From positions 1,532,817 through 1,596,816 of the forward strand of contig JAFCIZ010000008.1 of the NCBI GenBank assembly GCA_017871115.1: DNA of 64,000 nucleotides. Direction: 5' to 3'. How positions within the stretch are numbered: position 1 is the stretch's first letter; each line of letters starts with the position of its first letter. Below are positions 58,065 through 64,000 of this stretch, one piece after another. The DNA comes from Cunninghamella blakesleeana. Its lineage: Eukaryota > Mucoromycota > Mucoromycetes > Mucorales > Cunninghamellaceae. The notes under the pieces are model-generated. The model was not told the DNA's origin, ran no database searches, and worked only from the letters and a program-made list of their open reading frames with translations. A program made the position numbers and the translations under genes.

Positions 58065-61000
58065 ATGGTGTCAGAAAAAGATACTCTTTATGAAAATGAA
58101 AATAAAAGTAATTTATCAATAACTACTATAGATAATAAATACAGTATTACTCGCCAATCGTACAATGAACAAGGTGGCAAAGTGGATGTTCAATGTAATA
58201 TAATAAAAAAAGAAAATCAATACATATATATATGCCCTTGATTTGATCATTTTGGTAACTTATTTTCTACTTTTTTATTATCTTCTGTTCTATAGCTGCC
58301 ATAGAAGAATATCATGATTTAAAACAAGAATTAAGTAGAATAAGTCGTATATCTACTCATCATTCAAGTAAATTAGAACAAGGAAATACAAGTGAGATAT
58401 TTAATTTGGATAATTTTTTGAAAGGGATGTCTGACGATAATGCAGCATCTGGACATTTACCTAAACATATTGGTGTAACTTGGCGTAATTTAGAAGTCAA
58501 GGTAAACTCATCAAACTGAATCAAATCAAAAAAAAAAAAAAAAGGCTTATTAATACTATGGGTCTGACATTTAATTATTATTTTTTTTTTTTTATTTAAA
58601 TTAGGGTTTATCTGCTGATGCCCATACTATTCCAAATGTATTTAACTTTGTTGGTGATATGCTTAAAGTATGGAAATATTTTGGTATTGGAACAAAAGCA
58701 AATCAAAAAGTAATTTTACAAAAATTTGATGGATTTTGTAAAGATGGTGAAATGTTATTAGTTTTGGGTCGCCCTGGTGCTGGTTGTACAACATTGTTAA
58801 AAGTCATTTCCAATATGCTTACTAGTTTTACCGAAGTCAACGGTGTAGTCAGCTATGGAGGAATTGATCAAGCTACATTTGCAAAGGAATTTCATGGTCA
58901 AGTTTGTTATAATAGTGAAGAAGATTTACATTATCCAACCTTAACCGCTAAACAAACTTTACAATTTGCTTTACGTACAAAAACACCTGGAAATCGATTA
59001 CCTAATGAATCAAAAACAGAATTCGTCAATAAAATTTTATACATGATGGGCAATATGTTGGGATTAACAAAACAAATGAATACATTAGTGGGTAATGCTT
59101 TTATTAGAGGTCTTTCTGGAGGTGAACGTAAACGTCTCTCCATTGCTGAACAAATGACTACTTCTTCTACTATTAATACTTGGGATTGTTCCACTCGTGG
59201 ATTAGATGCCGCTTCGGCTTTAGATTTTGTTCGATCATTACGTATCATGACTAATATTCTTAACAAAACCACTATTGCTACTTTATATCAAGCATCCAAT
59301 AGCATCTACAATACATTTGATAAATTAATTTTATTGGATGAAGGTCGTTGTATCTATTTTGGCCCTATCGATAAAGCCAAAGCTTATTTTGAAGACTTGG
59401 GTTATTATTGCCCTCCCCGTAAATCAACTCCCGATTTCTTAACTGGGTTATGTAATCCTCTTGAACGTGAAATCAAACCTGGATTTGAACATCTTGTACC
59501 AACTGATGCTGTTTCCTTTGAACAACGTTATAAGGAATCTTCTATTTATAAAGAAATGATGAAAGAATTAGAAGATTATGAACAACAATTAAATACAGAA
59601 AATCATGCTGATCAATTTAGACAAGCTGTAGAGCAAGAATATCAAAAGAGAGCTTCCAAAAATGCACCTTATACTGCTTCCTTTTATCAACAAGTCAAAG
59701 CTTTAACTATTCGTCAATTCCATTTATTAATCATGGATAGAGAAGCTTTACTTTCTCGTTATGGTACTATTTTAATTCAAGGTTTAATTACTGCTTCTTG
59801 TTTTTATATGAGTCCTTTGAATGGAACCGGTGCTTTCTCAAGAACGGGGGCTATTTTCTTTTCAATTATTTTTTAACACATTTGTTTGTCAATCAGAATT
59901 AGTTCGCTTTATGATGGGCCGTCCTATTTTGGAAAAACAAAGACAATATGCTCTCTTCCGTCCTTCTGCATTTTATATTGCTCAAGTTTTACTTGATATT
60001 CCATTTGCTATCGCTCAAAGTAAGTAAAAAATAGAAATAATAAAAATAATCATTATGCTTATAATTTATTTATTTATTTTTTTTGTTATTTTATATTATA
60101 GTCTTGTTATTTGAAATTTGTACTTATTTCATGATGGGATTAAATTTAACAGCTGGAAGATTCTTTACTTATTTTATTACCATGTTCTTTATCAATATGG
60201 CTACTATTGGATTCTTTCGATTTTTCGGTGCTATCACTTCTTCATTCTTTGTTGCTACTCAATTATCAAGTGTAATTATTATTCTCTTTTATAATTATAC
60301 TGGCTATATTATTTCTTATAGCAAGATGCACCCTTGGTTGTTCTGGATTTATTGGATGAATCCTCTTGCTTATGGTGCAAAAACTTTATTGATTAATGAA
60401 TTAGAGGATCAAGTTTATTCTTGTGAAGGTCCTGGTAATTCTGTTCCCTATGGCGCTGGTAATTAAAAATTAAAAATTAAAAAAAAAGGATATTTTTCTA
60501 TTAACATAAATATTATTTACAATTACATCATCTGACTTCTTTGTTTATATATTTATTTATAATAATAGAATATACTGATTGGAATTATAAAACTTGTACA
60601 ATGCAAGGAGGTGTCCCAGGTGAATCATCAGTAGCTGGTAGTGCTTATTTATTAACTGCTTTATCTTATAAACCTTGGGAAAAATGGGCACCTGATTTCG
60701 TTGTCGTTGTAGCCTTCTTCATCTTTTTCACTTTAATTACAGCTTTAGCTATGGAATGGAGCCCTACTGGTAAATCAAGTACATTAACTAGATTATATCT
60801 TCCTGGTAAAGCTCCTAAAGAAAGAACACCTGAAGAAGAAAAAAAAGACGTGAAAGACAAGCCAAGATTACTGAAAATATGGATTCTATTTCTACTGGTA
60901 CTACTTTCTCATGGCATCATGTCAATTACACTGTCCCTATTAAAGGTGGTCAAATTCAATTATTAAATGATATTAGTGGTATTGTTAAACCAGGTCATTT

Positions 61001-62797
61001 AACTGCTTTAATGGGTTCATCTGGTGCTGGTAAAACCACTTTATTAGATGTCTTGGCTCGTCGTAAAACCATTGGTAAAGTAGATGGACGTATGTATTTA
61101 AACGGAGAAGCATTAATGAACGATTTTGAAAGAATTACTGGTTATTGTGAACAAATGGATATTCATCAGCCCGCTGTAACTGTACGTGAAGCATTACGTT
61201 TCTCTGCTTACCTTCGTCAACCTTCTGATGTTTCTCGTGAAGAAAAGGATGCATATGTGGAACAAATCATCACACTTTTAGAAATGGAAGATATTGGGGA
61301 TGCTCAAATTGGGGATGTTGAATCTGGTTTTGGTATCTCTGTTGAAGAACGTAAGCGATTAACAATTGGTATGGAATTAGTTGGTAAACCTCATTTGCTC
61401 TTTTTGGATGAACCTACTTCTGGTTTGGATGCTCAATCTTCTTATAATATTGTTCGCTTCATTCGTAAATTAGCTGACGCTGGATGGCCTGTTCTTTGCA
61501 CTATTCATCAACCTTCTGCTATTTTATTCGACCACTTTGATCATCTTTTATTATTAGTTCGCGGTGGTAAAACAGCTTATTACGGTGAAATTGGACCTGA
61601 TGCTCGTACAATGATTGATTACTTTGAATCCAATGGTGGTCCTAAATGTGACCCTCAAGCTAATCCTGCTGAATATATTTTAGAAGTTGTTGGTGCCGGT
61701 ACAGCAAGTAAAGTAACAAAAGATTGGGCTGAAATTTGGGCTCAATCCAATGAAGCTAAACAATTAGAAGAAGAATTAGAATCCATCCACCAAACTGCTG
61801 ATCAAAATCCTAAACGTAAAGCTCATACTTATGCTACTTCTCTCTGGACTCAATATATACTTGTTCAAAAACGTTTGGCTATTTCTTACTGGCGATCTCC
61901 TGAATATAACGTTGGTCGTTTCATTAATATTTTAGTAGTAGCTATAATTACAGGTTTCTCTTACTGGAAATTAGGCCATTCAACAACGGATTTAGTGAAT
62001 AAGCTCTTTGCTTTATTTACCACCATTGTGATGATTTTCACTATTATTATTTTAGCTCAACCCAAATTCATGGTAGAACGTATTTATTTCCGTCGTGATT
62101 ATGCATCCCGTTATTACTCTTGGTTACCCTGGTCTGTTAGTGCTATTTTGGTTGAAATTCCCTATATCCTATTCTACTCTGCCATTTTCTTAGCTGCTAT
62201 GTATTGGACAGCAAACATGAAAAATACTTCTGAAGCTGCTGGTTATTTCTATTTGGTTTTAGGTACAATGACATTTTGGGGGGCTACTTTAGGTTATGTT
62301 TTATCTTGCATTGCCGAATCACCAACAGTGGCATCGGTATTGAATCCTTTAGCCATTTCTATTCTTGTCTTGTTCTGTGGTTTAATGCAGATTCCATCCG
62401 CTTTACCCAGATTTTGGAGCTCTTGGATGTATTGGTTAGATCCTTTCCATTATTATATTGAAGGATTAACTGTTAATGAAATGGAAAACGTACCTATTCA
62501 TTGTACAGATGAAGATTTAATTCGATTCACACCTCCACCCGGCCAAACATGTTATGAATATACTAGAACTTTCTTTGAAAAATACAGCGCCACTGGTTAT
62601 ATCTCTAATCCTAATGCAACTCAACCTGAACAATGTGGTTATTGTACATTTGCTACAGGCGAAGAGTTCTTTGAAACTACTTATCAATGGACTCCTGGTT
62701 CTAAATGGCGTAATTTCGGTATTTTAATTGCTTTCTTATTATTTAATATCTTTTAACTATATTCCTTGTTTATCTTCGTCGTAAGCCAAGACGATAA
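58065..62797 (+). pseudogene. PDR-type ABCG transporter with three homopolymer frameshifts
   Basis: Five exons (58065-58194, 58296-58501, 58605-60019, 60102-60458, 60569-62797) encode a full-size pleiotropic-drug-resistance transporter of about 1,445 residues. Half 1 has Walker A GRPGAGCTT (the usual PDR Cys for Lys), signature LSGGERKR and degenerate Walker B TWDCSTRGLDAASAL. Half 2 has GSSGAGKTTLLD, VEERKRLTIG and LFLDEPTSGLDAQSS. Each half carries about six membrane helices with PDR motifs such as FMMGRPILEKQRQYALFRPS and WMYWLDPFHYY. Three single-base shifts break the frame: an extra T in 59869-59874, a missing A in 60839-60846 and a missing T in 62751-62754. All are in homopolymers while the surrounding protein is well conserved, so assembly error or a very young pseudogene are both possible. 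Intact, it would export drugs or lipids across the plasma membrane. Splice phases close only when these three shifts are allowed for. Confidence 0.85.
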
Positions 62798-64000
62798 ATA
62801 TATACAGTTAGGTGTTTTTTTATTATTATTATTGTTATTACCATATACCTTTGTTTTTTTGCTATTATAATCTTTTTATACATTATTTATTAATAGAATA
62901 ATTTTGTTAATACGATTCAATCATATTATATATAGAATAATATATCTTTGCTATTATCATTATCATATATATTTGGATGTGTATATATAAATGTATAGAT
63001 ATAAAACTATTTTAAAATTATAATCAAATAGTATAAACTGGCGTTCAATTATCATTTTTTCTTTTATTTTTTGGGATTTTTATTAAAAAAGTAAAAATAT
63101 TTCATTTCCAAATTTGATTCATTTCTATTAAATAACATATATATATGAAGGTATCATTCAATGACATATAACCAAGTGCTTCATATAATTGTTCTAGAAT
63201 AACAGTTCACTTAATGAAAATATAGAAAAAATAAGGTTTAAAAAAACAAACTGCAGGATACATTTTTGAGGTTTTTGAAATTTCATTGGCTCCTAGGCCG
63301 ATTTTTTTTCGTAAACACGTAACTATTTTTTTCACAATATAAACTTTAGTAAATAAAAATTATGCTAATATAGTAAACCAATATATATCAAATATATTTT
63401 TTTGGAAAATCAATAAAAATTCCAAATTTTCCCAAGGTTAACACTTTGAAAAAATTAAAAAATAAAATATTTATAAAAAGCTAATTAACAAATTATTACT
63501 ATAACAAAAATGAAATATGAATTAGTATGTTAGTATTTTACTTTTTAAAAGATCTTTTCATTATATTAGCAAGATATTGCCTTTTAATAAATCGTACCCT
63601 TGATTATTTTTTTTTTATATAGCAGAAAAAGAGAAGACTAATGATATTTAACTGTAAGTAACAAAGATATAAATATAATACTGAATATGTCTATATTAAA
63701 GTTGTATATTTGGTATAATTCAATACATTGCATACCAATTCAATTACTAGTTTATCTATATTTCCAAATAAAGAATTTTATAAGATATAAATGAATATTG
63801 TTTTTCAAGTTTATAAATATCAAGTAAAAGAGCGCCCTTGATTTTTTTTAAAAAATAAAAATAAAAATAATCGTTGTTATTAAATTATAGTTGGCAACCT
63901 TTTTTTCTTTCATCAATAACTATTCCAATGAAAAATTGACGACATAATTTTTAAAATTGTGTATAAACACTGTATTTATATATGAACAATATTAAGTTTT
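62798..64000. other. Intergenic to window edge
   Basis: 1.2 kb of AT-rich sequence downstream of the ABC transporter. No gene, RNA or repeat of note. Confidence 0.6.

Noticed and set aside
58931..59272. 113-codon minus-strand frame
   Set aside because: Antisense shadow of the first ABC transporter ATP-binding domain.

Overview
This 64 kb window is nuclear DNA of an early-diverging filamentous fungus, most likely Mucoromycota. The base composition is very AT-rich. Genes are small, dense and split by many short GT-AG introns (about 55-250 bp) with gtaagt/gtaaat-type donors. Products include a CHS7-type chitin synthase export chaperone, a Cdc3/AspB-type septin, PDR/ABCG transporters, F-box proteins and poly-Asn tracts. 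No rRNA gene, convincing tRNA gene, CRISPR array or bacterial operon was seen.

Layout: 1-2667 (- strand) is the 5' half of an LTR retrotransposon: gag plus the start of pol (aspartic protease) in the -1 frame. A textbook A-AAA-AAC slippery site and a stem-loop sit exactly at the gag stop. 2668-5842 is its leader or candidate LTR and other repeat-rich DNA. 5843-6887 (+) F-box protein; 8260-11453 (+) Dbl-family RhoGEF (DH-PH); 11743-16328 (+) HBS1 ribosome-rescue GTPase; 17268-19040 (+) type II membrane O-fucosyltransferase-like enzyme; 19554-21805 (+) YANK/STK32-like kinase; 22842-24003 (-) secreted N-formylglutamate-amidohydrolase-like protein; 24668-26766 (+) monocarboxylate-transporter-like MFS protein; 27433-30475 (-) FHA-kinase of CHK2/Cds1 type, divergent from 31395-32890 (+) OGG1 8-oxoguanine glycosylase; 33519-33737 (-) small protein with a PP1-docking-like motif; 33947-35984 intact Tc1/mariner transposon; 36454-38706 (+) septin; 39751-41761 (-) CDK11/PITSLRE kinase; 43318-44016 (-) dual-specificity phosphatase; 44478-45890 (-) CHS7-like protein; 47110-49074 (-) F-box protein; 49859-50170 and 50854-51003 (-) two small secreted Cys-rich proteins, the second a 49-residue knottin-like peptide; 51463-54622 (-) secreted GH3 beta-glucosidase; 58065-62797 (+) PDR-type ABC transporter carrying three homopolymer frameshifts.

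Most genes are unlinked housekeeping or regulatory functions. Local groupings that may matter are the head-to-head DNA-damage pair CHK2-like/OGG1 and a run of three secreted-protein genes on one strand (49.9-54.6 kb). Exon structures were read by hand from splice motifs and conserved protein motifs. Reading phase was tallied across the joined exons of every spliced gene and closes, but no alignment or transcript data were available.
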